Source of the DNA: Prosopocoilus inquinatus
Taxonomy: Eukaryota > Arthropoda > Insecta > Coleoptera > Lucanidae
Assembly (NCBI GenBank): GCA_036172665.1
Contig: CM069875.1
Coordinates: 15,345,806 to 15,409,805 of the forward strand
Length of the DNA: 64,000 nt
Direction: 5' to 3'
Shown here: piece by piece, positions 36,425 through 50,258 of the stretch
Layout of the letters: every line of letters starts with the position of its first letter
Numbering within the stretch: the stretch's first letter is position 1
Program-made: the position numbers and the translations under genes
The notes under the pieces: generated by a model
What the model was told of the DNA's origin: nothing
The model's database searches: none
Seen by the model: only the letters and a program-made list of their open reading frames with translations

Positions 36425-39400
36425 GATGTCTCTAAACGATCCTTACTTATCTAACATGTTATTTGACGTTTGGATGGACTCCAGTATGTCTGATGTGACA
36501 TACGACGCTTTCGGACGCAGCAGAAGCTGGAAATAGTTTTAAACGAAACAACACGTATTAGCGTTGTTCCTGTGATGTATCTAATCGATCCTTACTCATC
36601 TATCATGTTATTTGGCGTTTCGATGGGCTCCAGTAACTCTGATGTGAGATACAAAGTTCTCGGACGCAGCAGAAGCTGGAAATAGTTTTGAACGAAACAA
36701 CACGTATTAGCGTTGTTCCTGTGATGTATCTAATCGATTCTTACTTATCTACTATGTTATTTGACGTTTCGATGGACTCCAGTAACTCTGATGTGAGATA
36801 CGAAATTTTCGGACGCAGCATAAGCTGGAAATAGTTTTAAATGAAACAACACGCATTAGCGTTGTTCCTGTGATGTATCTAATCGATCCTTACTCATCTA
36901 TCATGTCATTTGGCGTTTCGATGGACTCCAGTAACTCTGATGTGAGATACGACGTTTTCGGACGCAGCAGCAGCTGGAAATAGTTTTAAACGAAACAACA
37001 CATATTAGCGTTGTTCCTGTAATGTATCTAATCGATCCTTACTCATCTATCATGTTATTTGCCGTTTGGACGGACTCCAGTAACTCTGATGTGAGATACA
37101 AAGTTTTTGGACGCAGAAGAAGCTGGAAATAGTTTTGAACGAAACAACACGTATTAGCGTTGTTCCTGTGATGTATCTAAACGATCCTTACTTATCTATC
37201 ATGTTATTTGACGTTTCGATGCACTCCAGTAACTCTGATGTGAGATACGACGTTTTCGGACGCAGCAGAAGCTGGAAATAGTTTTAAACGAAACAACACG
37301 TATTAGCGTTGTTCCTGTGATGTATCTAATCGATCCTTACTCATCTATCATGTTATTTGACGTTTGGATGGACTCCAGTAACTCTGATGTGATACAAAGT
37401 TTTTGGCGCAGCAGGAGCTGGAATTAGTTTTAAACGAAGCAACACGTATTAGCGTTATTCCTGTGATGTATCTAATCGATCCTTACTCATCTATCATGTT
37501 ATTTGGCGTTTCGATGGACTCCAGTAACATTGATGTGAGATACGAAGTTCTCGGACGCAGCTGAAGCTGGAAATAGTTTTAAACGAAACAACACGTATTT
37601 GCGTTGTTCCTGTGATGTATCTAATCGATCCTTACTCATCTATCATGTTATTTGACGTTTGGATGGACTCCAGTAACTCTGATGTGAGATACGAAATTAT
37701 CGGACGCAGCAGAAGCTGGAAATAGTTTTGAAAGAAACAACACGTATTAGCGTTGTTCCTGTGATGTATCTAATCGATCCTTACTTATCTACTATGTTAT
37801 TTGACGTTTCGATGGACTCCAGTAACTCTGATGTGAGATACGAAATTTTCGGACGCAGCAGAAGCTGGAAATAGTTTTAAATGAAACAACACGCATTAGC
37901 GTTGTTCCTGTGATCTATGTAATCGATCCTTACTCATCTATCATGTTATTTGACGTTTGGATGGGCTCCAGTAACTCTGAAGTGAGATACGAAGTTCTCG
38001 GACGCAGCTGAAGCTGGAAATAGTTTTAAACGAAACAACACGTATTTGCGTTGTTCCTGTGATGTATCTAATCGATCCTTACTCATCTATCATGTTATTT
38101 GACGTTTGGATGGACTCCAGTAACTCTGAAGTGAGATACGAAGTTCTCGGACGCAGCTGAAGCTGGAAATAGTTTTAAACGAAACAACACGTATTAGCGT
38201 TGTTCCTGTGATGTATCTAATCGATCCTTACTCATCTATCATGTTATTTGACGTTTGGATGGACTCCAGTAACTCTGATGTGAGATACAAAGTTTTTGGA
38301 CGCAGCAGAAGCTGGAAATAGTTTTGAACGAAACAACACGTATTAGCGTTGTTCCTGTGATGTATCTAATCGATCCTTACTTAGCTACTATGTTATTTGA
38401 CGTTTCGATGGACTCCAGTATCTCTAATGTGAGATACGGAATTTTCCGACGCAGCAGCAGCTGGAAATAGTTTTAAACGAAACAACACGCATTAGCGATG
38501 TTCCTGTGATGTATCTAATCGATCCTTACTCATCTATCATGTTATTTTACTTTTGGATGGACTCCAGTAACTCTGATGTGAGATACAAAGTTTTTGGACG
38601 CAGCAGAAGCTGGAAATAGTTTTGAACGAAACAACACGTATTAGCGTTGTTCCTGTGATGTATCTAATCGATCCTTACTTAGCTACTATGTTATTTGAGG
38701 TTTCGATGGACTCCAGTAATTTTGATGTGAGATACGACGTTTTCGGACGCAGCAGAAGCTGGAAACAGTTTTAAACGAAACAACACGTATTAGCGTTGTT
38801 CCTGTAATGTATCTAATCGATCCTTACTCATCTATCATGTTATTTGACGTTTGGAAGGGCTCCAGTAACTCTGAAGTGAGATACGAAGTTCTCGGACGCA
38901 CCTGAAGCTGGAAATAGTTTTAAACGAAACAACATGCATTAGCGTTGTTCCTGTGATGTATCTAATCGATCCTTACTCATCTATCATGTTATTTGACGTT
39001 TGGATGGACTCCAGTAACTCTGATGTGAGATACGAAATTATCGGACGCAGCAGAAGCTGGAAATAGTTTCAAACGAAACAACACGCATTAGCGTTGTTCC
39101 TGTGATGTATCTAAACGATCCTTACTTATCTAACATGTTATTTGACGTTTGGATGGATTCCAGTAAGTCTGATGTGACATACGTCGTTTTCGGACGCAGC
39201 AGAAGCTGGAAATAGTTTTAAACGAAACAACACGTATTAGCGTTGTTCCTGTGATGTATCTAATCGATCCTTACTCATCTATCATGTTATTTGACGTTTG
39301 AATGGACTCCAGTAACTCTGATGTGAGACACAAAGTTCTCGGACGCAGCAGAAGCTGGAAATAGTTTTGAACGAAACAAAACGAATTAGCGTTGTTCCTG

Positions 39401-42400
39401 TGATGTATCTAATCGATCCTTACTTATCTACTATGTTATTTGACGTTTCGATGGACTCTAGTAACTCTGATGTGAGATACGAAGTTTTTGGACGCAGCAG
39501 GAGCTGGAAATAGTTTTAAAGGAAACAACACATATTAGCGTTGCTGTGATGTATCTAATCGATCCTTACTTATCTACTATGTTATTTGACGTTTCGATGG
39601 ACTCCAGTAACTCAAATGTGAGATACGAAGTTCTCGGACGCAGCTGAAGCTGGAAATAGTTTTAAACGAAACAACACGTATTAGCGTTGTTCCTGTGATG
39701 TATCTAATCGATCCTTACTCATCTATCATGAAATTTGACGTTTGGATGGACTCCAGTAACTCTGTGAGATACAAAGTTTTGGGACGCAGCAGAAGCTGGA
39801 AATAGTTTTGAACGAAACAACACGTATTAGCGTTGTTCCTGTGATGTATCTAATCGATCCTTACTTAGCTACTATGTTATTTGACGTTTCGATGGACTCC
39901 AGTAACTCTAATGTGAGATACGAAATTTTTGGACGCAGCAGCAGCTGGAAATAGTTTTAAACGAAACAACACATATTAGCGTTGTTCCTGTGATGTATCT
40001 AATCGATCCTTACTCATCTATCATGTTATTTGGCGTTTCGATGGACTCAAGTAACTCTGAAGTGAGATAAGAAGTTCTCGGACGCAGCTGAAGCTGAAAA
40101 TAGTTTTAAACGAAACAACACGTATTTGCGTTGTTCCTGTGATGTATCTAATCGATCCTTACTCATCTATCATGTTATTTGACGTTTGGATGAACTCCAG
40201 TAACTCTGAAGTGAGATACGAAGTTCTCGGACGCAGCTGAAGCTGGAAATAGTTTTAAACGAAACAACACGTATTAGCGTTGTTCCTGTGATGTATCTAA
40301 TCGATCCTTACTCATCTATCATGTTATTTGACGTTTGGATGGACTCCAGTAACTCTGATGTGAGATACAAAGTTTTTGGACGCAGCAGAAGCTGGAAATA
40401 GTTTTGAACGAAACAACACGTATTAGCGTTGTTCCTGTGATGTATCTAATCGATCCTTACTTAGCTACTATGTTATTTGACGTTTCGATGGACTCCAGTA
40501 ACTCTAATGTGAGATACGGAATTTTCCGACGCAGCAGCAGCTGGAAATAGTTTTAAACGAAACAACACGCATTAGCGATGTTCCTGTGATGTATCTAATC
40601 GATCCTTACTCATCTATCATGTTATTTTACGTTTGGATGGACTCCAGTAACTCTGATGTGAGATACAAAGTTTTTGGACGCAGCAGAAGCTGGAAATAGT
40701 TTTGAACGAAACAACACGTATTAGCGTTGTTCCTGTGATGTATCTAATCGATCCTTACTTAGCTACTATGTTATTTGACGTTTCGATGGACTCCAGTAAC
40801 TCTAATGTGAGATACGAAATTTTCGGACGCAGCAGCAGCTGGAAATAGTTTTAAACGAAACAACACATATTAGCGTTGTTCCTGTGATGTATCTAATCGA
40901 TCCTTACTCATCTATCATGTTATTTAACGTTTGGACGGACTCCAGTAACTCTGATGTGAGATACAAAGTTCTCGGACGCAGCAGAAGCTGGAAATAGTTT
41001 TGAACGAAACAATACGTATTAGCGATTTTCCTGTGATGTATCTAAACGATCCTTACTTATCTAACATGTTATTTGACGTTTGGATGGACTCCAGTAACTC
41101 TGATGTGAGATACAAAGTTTTTGGGCGCAGCAGGAGCTGGAAATAGTTTTAAACGAAGCAACACGCATTAGCGTTGTTCCTGTGATGTATCTAATCGATC
41201 CTTACTTAGCTACTATGTTATTTGACGTTTCGATGGACTCCAGTAATTTTGATGTGAGATACGACGTTTTCGGACGCAGCAGAAGCTGGAAATAGTTTTA
41301 AACGAAACAACATGCATTAGCGTTGTTCCTGTGATGTATCTAATCGATCCTTACTCATCTATCATGTTATTTGACGTTTGGATGGACTCCAGTAACTCTG
41401 ATGTGAGATACGAAATTATCGGACGCAGCAGAAGCTGGAAATAGTTTCAAACGAAACAACACGCATTAGCGTTGTTCCTGTGATGTATCTAAACGATCCT
41501 TACTTATCTAACATGTTATTTGACGTTTGGATGGACTCCAGTAAGTCTGATGTGACATACGACGTTTTCTGACGCAGCAGAAGCTGGAAATAGTTTTAAA
41601 CGAAACAACACGTATTAGCGTTGTTCCTGTGATGTATCTAATCGATCCTTACTCATCTATCATGTTATTTGACGTTTGAATGGACTCCAGTAACTCTGAT
41701 GTGAGACACAAAGTTCTCGGACGCAGCAGAAGCTGGAAATAGTTTTGAACGAAACAAAACGAATTAGCGTTGTTCCTGTGATGTATCTAATCGATCCTTA
41801 CTTATCTACTATGTTATTTGACGTTTCGATGGACTCTAGTAACTCTGATGTGAGATACGAAGTTTTTGGACGCAGCAGGAGCTGGAAATAGTTTTAAAGG
41901 AAACAACACATATTAGCGTTGTTGTGATGTATCTAATCGATCCTTACTTATCTACTATGTTATTTGACGTTTCGATGGACTCCAGTAACTCTAATGTGAG
42001 ATACGAAGTTCTCGGACGCAGCTGAAGCTGGAAATAGTTTTAAACGAAACAACACGTATTAGCGTTGTTCCTGTGATGTATCTAATCGATCCTTACTCAT
42101 CTATCATGAAATTTGACGTTTGGATGGACTCCAGTAACTCTGATGTGAGATACAAAGTTTTGGGGCGCAGCAGAAGCTGGAAATAGTTTTGAACGAAACA
42201 ACACGTATTAGCGTTGTTCCTGTGATGTATCTAATCGATCCTTACTTAGCTACTATGTTATTTGACGTTTCGATGGACTCCAGTAACTCTAATGTGAGAT
42301 ACGAAATTTTCGGACGCAGCAGCAGCTGGAAATAGTTTTAAACGAAACAACACATATTAGCGTTGTTCCTGTGATGTATCTAATCGATCCTTACTCATCT

Positions 42401-42670
42401 ATCATGTTATTTGGCGTTTCGATGGACTCAAGTAACTCTGAAGTGAGATAAGAAGTTCTCGGACGCAGCTGAAGCTGGAAATAGTTTTAAACGAAACAAC
42501 ACGCATTAGCGTTATTCCTGTGATGTATCTAATCGATCCTTACTCATCTATCATGTTATTTGACGTTTGGACGGACTCCAGTAACTCTGATGAGAGATAC
42601 AAAGTTCTCGGACGCAGCAGAAGCTGGAAATAGTTTTGAACGAAACAACACGTATTAGCGTTGTTCCTGT
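36425..42670. repeat. Large higher-order unit, block 2 (42 monomers)
   Basis: 6246 bp: 42 x 149 minus 12 bases in five deletions (2 bp at 37386, 1 bp at about 37401, and 3 bp each at 39540, 39761 and 41917). The 16-monomer internal repeat is marked by ttttaaagg at 39514 and 41892, again 2378 bp. Monomer order follows blocks 1 and 3 closely. The extra 1-bp loss (tttttggcgcag) is private to this block and breaks the chance 82-codon frame seen in the others. Confidence 0.9.
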
Positions 42671-45600
42671 GATGTCTCTAAACGATCCTTACTTATCTAA
42701 CATGTTATTTGACGTTTGGATGGACTCCAGTATGTCTGATGTGACATACGACGCTTTCGGACGCAGCAGAAGCTGGAAATAGTTTTAAACGAAACAACAC
42801 GTATTAGCGTTGTTCCTGTGATGTATCTAATCGATCCTTACTCATCTATCATGTTATTTGGCGTTTCGATGGGCTCCAGTAACTCTGATGTGAGATACAA
42901 AGTTCTCGGACGCAGCAGAAGCTGGAAATAGTTTTGAACGAAACAACACGTATTAGCGTTGTTCCTGTGATGTATCTAATCGATTCTTACTTATCTACTA
43001 TGTTATTTGACGTTTCGATGGACTCCAGTAACTCTGATGTGAGATACGAAATTTTCGGACGCAGCATAAGCTGGAAATAGTTTTAAATGAAACAACACGC
43101 ATTAGCGTTGTTCCTGTGATGTATCTAATCGATCCTTACTCATCTATCATGTCATTTGGCGTTTCGATGGACTCCAGTAACTCTGATGTGAGATACGACG
43201 TTTTCGGACGCAGCAGCAGCTGGAAATAGTTTTAAACGAAACAACACATATTAGCGTTGTTCCTGTAATGTATCTAATCGATCCTTACTCATCTATCATG
43301 TTATTTGCCGTTTGGACGGACTCCAGTAACTCTGATGTGAGATACAAAGTTTTTGGACGCAGAAGAAGCTGGAAATAGTTTTGAACGAAACAACACGTAT
43401 TAGCGTTGTTCCTGTGATGTATCTAAACGATCCTTACTTATCTATCATGTTATTTGACGTTTCGATGCACTCCAGTAACTCTGATGTGAGATACGACGTT
43501 TTCGGACGCAGCAGAAGCTGGAAATAGTTTTAAACGAAACAACACGTATTAGCGTTGTTCCTGTGATGTATCTAATCGATCCTTACTCATCTATCATGTT
43601 ATTTGACGTTTGGATGGACTCCAGTAACTCTGATGTGATACAAAGTTTTTGGGCGCAGCAGGAGCTGGAATTAGTTTTAAACGAAGCAACACGTATTAGC
43701 GTTATTCCTGTGATGTATCTAATCGATCCTTACTCATCTATCATGTTATTTGGCGTTTCGATGGACTCCAGTAACATTGATGTGAGATACGAAGTTCTCG
43801 GACGCAGCTGAAGCTGGAAATAGTTTTAAACGAAACAACACGTATTTGCGTTGTTCCTGTGATGTATCTAATCGATCCTTACTCATCTATCATGTTATTT
43901 GACGTTTGGATGGACTCCAGTAACTCTGATGTGAGATACGAAATTATCGGACGCAGCAGAAGCTGGAAATAGTTTTGAAAGAAACAACACGTATTAGCGT
44001 TGTTCCTGTGATGTATCTAATCGATCCTTACTTATCTACTATGTTATTTGACGTTTCGATGGACTCCAGTAACTCTGATGTGAGATACGAAATTTTCGGA
44101 CGCAGCAGAAGCTGGAAATAGTTTTAAATGAAACAACACGCATTAGCGTTGTTCCTGTGATCTATGTAATCGATCCTTACTCATCTATCATGTTATTTGA
44201 CGTTTGGATGGGCTCCAGTAACTCTGAAGTGAGATACGAAGTTCTCGGACGCAGCTGAAGCTGGAAATAGTTTTAAACGAAACAACACGTATTTGCGTTG
44301 TTCCTGTGATGTATCTAATCGATCCTTACTCATCTATCATGTTATTTGACGTTTGGATGGACTCCAGTAACTCTGAAGTGAGATACGAAGTTCTCGGACG
44401 CAGCTGAAGCTGGAAATAGTTTTAAACGAAACAACACGTATTAGCGTTGTTCCTGTGATGTATCTAATCGATCCTTACTCATCTATCATGTTATTTGACG
44501 TTTGGATGGACTCCAGTAACTCTGATGTGAGATACAAAGTTTTTGGACGCAGCAGAAGCTGGAAATAGTTTTGAACGAAACAACACGTATTAGCGTTGTT
44601 CCTGTGATGTATCTAATCGATCCTTACTTAGCTACTATGTTATTTGACGTTTCGATGGACTCCAGTATCTCTAATGTGAGATACGGAATTTTCCGACGCA
44701 GCAGCAGCTGGAAATAGTTTTAAACGAAACAACACGCATTAGCGATGTTCCTGTGATGTATCTAATCGATCCTTACTCATCTATCATGCTATTTTACTTT
44801 TGGATGGACTCCAGTAACTCTGATGTGAGATACAAAGTTTTTGGACGCAGCAGAAGCTGGAAATAGTTTTGAACGAAACAACACGTATTAGCGTTGTTCC
44901 TGTGATGTATCTAATCGATCCTTACTTAGCTACTATGTTATTTGAGGTTTCGATGGACTCCAGTAATTTTGATGTGAGATACGACGTTTTCGGACGCAGC
45001 AGAAGCTGGAAACAGTTTTAAACGAAACAACACGTATTAGCGTTGTTCCTGTAATGTATCTAATCGATCCTTACTCATCTATCATGTTATTTGACGTTTG
45101 GAAGGGCTCCAGTAACTCTGAAGTGAGATACGAAGTTCTCGGACGCACCTGAAGCTGGAAATAGTTTTAAACGAAACAACATGCATTAGCGTTGTTCCTG
45201 TGATGTATCTAATCGATCCTTACTCATCTATCATGTTATTTGACGTTTGGATGGACTCCAGTAACTCTGATGTGAGATACGAAATTATCGGACGCAGCAG
45301 AAGCTGGAAATAGTTTCAAACGAAACAACACGCATTAGCGTTGTTCCTGTGATGTATCTAAACGATCCTTACTTATCTAACATGTTATTTGACGTTTGGA
45401 TGGATTCCAGTAAGTCTGATGTGACATACGTCGTTTTCGGACGCAGCAGAAGCTGGAAATAGTTTTAAACGAAACAACACGTATTAGCGTTGTTCCTGTG
45501 ATGTATCTAATCGATCCTTACTCATCTATCATGTTATTTGACGTTTGAATGGACTCCAGTAACTCTGATGTGAGACACAAAGTTCTCGGACGCAGCAGAA

Positions 45601-48600
45601 GCTGGAAATAGTTTTGAACGAAACAAAACGAATTAGCGTTGTTCCTGTGATGTATCTAATCGATCCTTACTTATCTACTATGTTATTTGACGTTTCGATG
45701 GACTCTAGTAACTCTGATGTGAGATACGAAGTTTTTGGACGCAGCAGGAGCTGGAAATAGTTTTAAAGGAAACAACACATATTAGCGTTGCTGTGATGTA
45801 TCTAATCGATCCTTACTTATCTACTATGTTATTTGACGTTTCGATGGACTCCAGTAACTCTAATGTGAGATACGAAGTTCTCGGACGCAGCTGAAGCTGG
45901 AAATAGTTTTAAACGAAACAACACGTATTAGCGTTGTTCCTGTGATGTATCTAATCGATCCTTACTCATCTATCATGAAATTTGACGTTTGGATGGACTC
46001 CAGTAACTCTGTGAGATACAAAGTTTTGGGACGCAGCAGAAGCTGGAAATAGTTTTGAACGAAACAACACGTATTAGCGTTGTTCCTGTGATGTATCTAA
46101 TCGATCCTTACTTAGCTACTATGTTATTTGACGTTTCGATGGACTCCAGTAACTCTAATGTGAGATACGAAATTTTTGGACGCAGCAGCAGCTGGAAATA
46201 GTTTTAAACGAAACAACACATATTAGCGTTGTTCCTGTGATGTATCTAATCGATCCTTACTCATCTATCATGTTATTTGGCGTTTCGATGGACTCAAGTA
46301 ACTCTGAAGTGAGATAAGAAGTTCTCGGACGCAGCTGAAGCTGAAAATAGTTTTAAACGAAACAACACGTATTTGCGTTGTTCCTGTGATGTATCTAATC
46401 GATCCTTACTCATCTATCATGTTATTTGACGTTTGGATGGACTCCAGTAACTCTGAAGTGAGATACGAAGTTCTCGGACGCAGCTGAAGCTGGAAATAGT
46501 TTTAAACGAAACAACACGTATTAGCGTTGTTCCTGTGATGTATCTAATCGATCCTTACTCATCTATCATGTTATTTGACGTTTGGATGGACTCCAGTAAC
46601 TCTGATGTGAGATACAAAGTTTTTGGACGCAGCAGAAGCTGGAAATAGTTTTGAACGAAACAACACGTATTAGCGTTGTTCCTGTGATGTATCTAATCGA
46701 TCCTTACTTAGCTACTATGTTATTTGACGATTCGATGGACTCCAGTAACTCTAATGTGAGATACGGAATTTTCCGACGCAGCAGCAGCTGGAAATAGTTT
46801 TAAACGAAACAACACGCATTAGCGATGTTCCTGTGATGTATCTAATCGATCCTTACTCATCTATCATGTTATTTTACGTTTGGATGGACTCCAGTAACTC
46901 TGATGTGAGATACAAAGTTTTTGGACGCAGCAGAAGCTGGAAATAGTTTTGAACGAAACAACACGTATTAGCGTTGTTCCTGTGATGTATCTAATCGATC
47001 CTTACTTAGCTACTATGTTATTTGACGTTTCGATGGACTCCAGTAACTCTAATGTGAGATACGAAATTTTCGGACGCAGCAGCAGCTGGAAATAGTTTTA
47101 AACGAAACAACACATATTAGCGTTGTTCCTGTGATGTATCTAATCGATCCTTACTCATCTATCATGTTATTTAACGTTTGGACGGACTCCAGTAACTCTG
47201 ATGTGAGATACAAAGTTCTCGGACGCAGCAGAAGCTGGAAATAGTTTTGAACGAAACAATACGTATTAGCGTTTTTCCTGTGATGTATCTAAACGATCCT
47301 TACTTATCTAACATGTTATTTGACGTTTGGATGGACTCCAGTAACTCTGATGTGAGATACAAAGTTTTTGGGCGCAGCAGGAGCTGGAAATAGTTTTAAA
47401 CGAAGCAACACGCATTAGCGTTGTTCCTGTGATGTATCTAATCGATCCTTACTTAGCTACTATGTTATTTGACGTTTCGATGGACTCCAGTAATTTTGAT
47501 GTGAGATACGACGTTTTCGGACGCAGCAGAAGCTGGAAATAGTTTTAAACGAAACAGCATGCATTAGCGTTGTTCCTGTGATGTATCTAATCGATCCTTA
47601 CTCATCTATCATGTTATTTGACGTTTGGATGGACTCCAGTAACTCTGATGTGAGATACGAAATTATCGGACGCAGCAGAAGCTGGAAATAGTTTCAAACG
47701 AAACAACACGCATTAGCGTTGTTCCTGTGATGTATCTAAACGATCCTTACTTATCTAACATGTTAGTTGACGTTTGGATGGACTCCAGTAAGTCTGATGT
47801 GACATACGACGTTTTCTGACGCAGCAGAAGCTGGAAATAGTTTTAAACGAAACAACACGTATTAGCGTTGTTCCTGTGATGTATCTAATCGATCCTTACT
47901 CATCTATCATGTTATTTGACGTTTGAATGGACTCCAGTAACTCTGATGTGAGACACAAAGTTCTCGGACGCAGCAGAAGCTGGAAATAGTTTTGAACGAA
48001 ACAAAACGAATTAGCGTTGTTCCTGTGATGTATCTAATCGATCCTTACTTATCTACTATGTTATTTGACGTTTCGATGGACTCTAGTAACTCTGATGTGA
48101 GATACGAAGTTTTTGGACGCAGCAGGAGCTGGAAATAGTTTTAAAGGAAACAACACATATTAGCGTTGTTGTGATGTATCTAATCGATCCTTACTTATCT
48201 ACTATGTTATTTGACGTTTCGATGGACTCCAGTAACTCTAATGTGAGATACGAAGTTCTCGGACGCAGCTGAAGCTGGAAATAGTTTTAAACGAAACAAC
48301 ACGTATTAGCGTTGTTCCTGTGATGTATCTAATCGATCCTTACTCATCTATCATGAAATTTGACGTTTGGATGGACTCCAGTAACTCTGATGTGAGATAC
48401 AAAGTTTTGGGGCGCAGCAGAAGCTGGAAATAGTTTTGAACGAAACAACACGTATTAGCGTTGTTCCTGTGATGTATCTAATCGATCCTTACTTAGCTAC
48501 TATGTTATTTGACGTTTCGATGGACTCCAGTAACTCTAATGTGAGATACGAAATTTTCGGACGCAGCAGCAGCTGGAAATAGTTTTAAACGAAACAACAC

Positions 48601-50258
48601 ATATTAGCGTTGTTCCTGTGATGTATCTAATCGATCCTTACTCATCTATCATGTTATTTGGCGTTTCGATGGACTCAAGTAACTCTGAAGTGAGATAAGA
48701 AGTTCTCGGACGCAGCTGAAGCTGGAAATAGTTTTAAACGAAACAACACGCATTAGCGTTATTCCTGTGATGTATCTAATCGATCCTTACTCATCTATCA
48801 TGTTATTTGACGTTTGGACGGACTCCAGTAACTCTGATGAGAGATACAAAGTTCTCGGACACAGTAGAAGCTGGAAATAGTTTTGAACGAAACAACACGT
48901 ATTAGCGTTGTTCCTGTGATGCCTCTAAACGATCCTTACTTATCTAACATGTTATTTGACGTTTGGATGGGCTCCAGTAACTCTGAAGTGAGATACGAAG
49001 TTCTCGGACGCAGCTGAAGCTGGAAATAGTTTTAAATGAAACAACACGCATTAGCGTTGTTCCTGTGATGTATCTAAGCGATCCTTACTCATCTATCATG
49101 TTATTTGACGTTTGGATGGACTCCAGTAACTCTGATGTGAGATACGAAATTATCGGACGCAGCAGAAGCTGGAAATAGTTTTAAATGAAACAACACGCAT
49201 TAGCGTTGTTCCTGTGATGTATCTAAACGATCCTTACTTATCTAACATGTTATTTGACGTTTGAATGGACTCCAGAAAGTCTGATGTGAGATACAAAGTT
49301 TTTGGACGCAGCAGGAGCTGGAAATAGTTTTAAACGAAACAACACGTATTAGCGTTGTTCCTGTGCTGTATCTAATCGATCCTTACTCACCTATCATGTT
49401 ATTTGGCGTTTCGATGGACTCCAGTAGCTCTGATGCGAGATACGACGTTCTCGGACGCAGCAGAAGCTGGAAATAGTTTTAAACGAAACAACATGCATTA
49501 GCGTTGTTCCTGTGATGTATCTAATCGATCCTTACTCATCTATCATGTTATTTGGCGTTTCGATGGGCTCCAGTAGCTCTGATGTGAGATACGACGTTTT
49601 CGGACGCAGCAGAAGCTGGAAATAGTTTTAAACGAAACAACACGCATTAGCGTTGTTCCTGTGATGTATCTAATCGATCCTTACTCATCTATCATGTTAT
49701 TTGACGTTTGGATGGACTCCAGTAACTCTGACGTGAGATACAAAGTTTTAGGACGCAGCAGAAGCTGGAAATAGTTTTGAACGAAACAACACGTATTAGC
49801 GTTGTTCCTGTGATGTATCTAATCGATCCTTACTTATCTACTATATTATTTGACGTTTCGATGGACTCCAGTAAGTCTGATGTGAGATACAAAGTTTTTG
49901 GACGCAGCAGGAGCTAGAAATAGTTTTAAACGAAACAACACGTATTAGCGTTGTTCCTGTGCTGTATCTAATCGATCCTTACTTATCTATCATGTTATTT
50001 GACGTTTCGATGCACTCCAGTAACTCTGATGTGAGATACGACGTTTTCGGACGCAGCAGAAGCTGGAAATAGTTTTAAACGAAACAACACATACTAGCGT
50101 TGTTCCTGTGATGTAACTAATCGATCCTTACTCATCTATCATGTTATTTGACGTTCGGACGGACTCCAGTAACTCTGATGAGAGATACAAAGTTCTCGGA
50201 CGCAGCAGAAGCTGGAAATAGTTTTGAACGAAACAACACGTATTAGCGTTGTTCCTGT
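42671..50258. repeat. Large higher-order unit, block 3 (51 monomers)
   Basis: 7588 bp: 51 x 149 minus 11 bases in four deletions (2 bp at 43632, and 3 bp each at 45787, 46009 and 48165). It follows block 2 to about 48.84 kb. It then carries nine further monomers, beginning with gacacagtag and gatgcctct (48918) monomers and ending with a copy of 29.87-30.47 kb, before the next block starts. Confidence 0.9.
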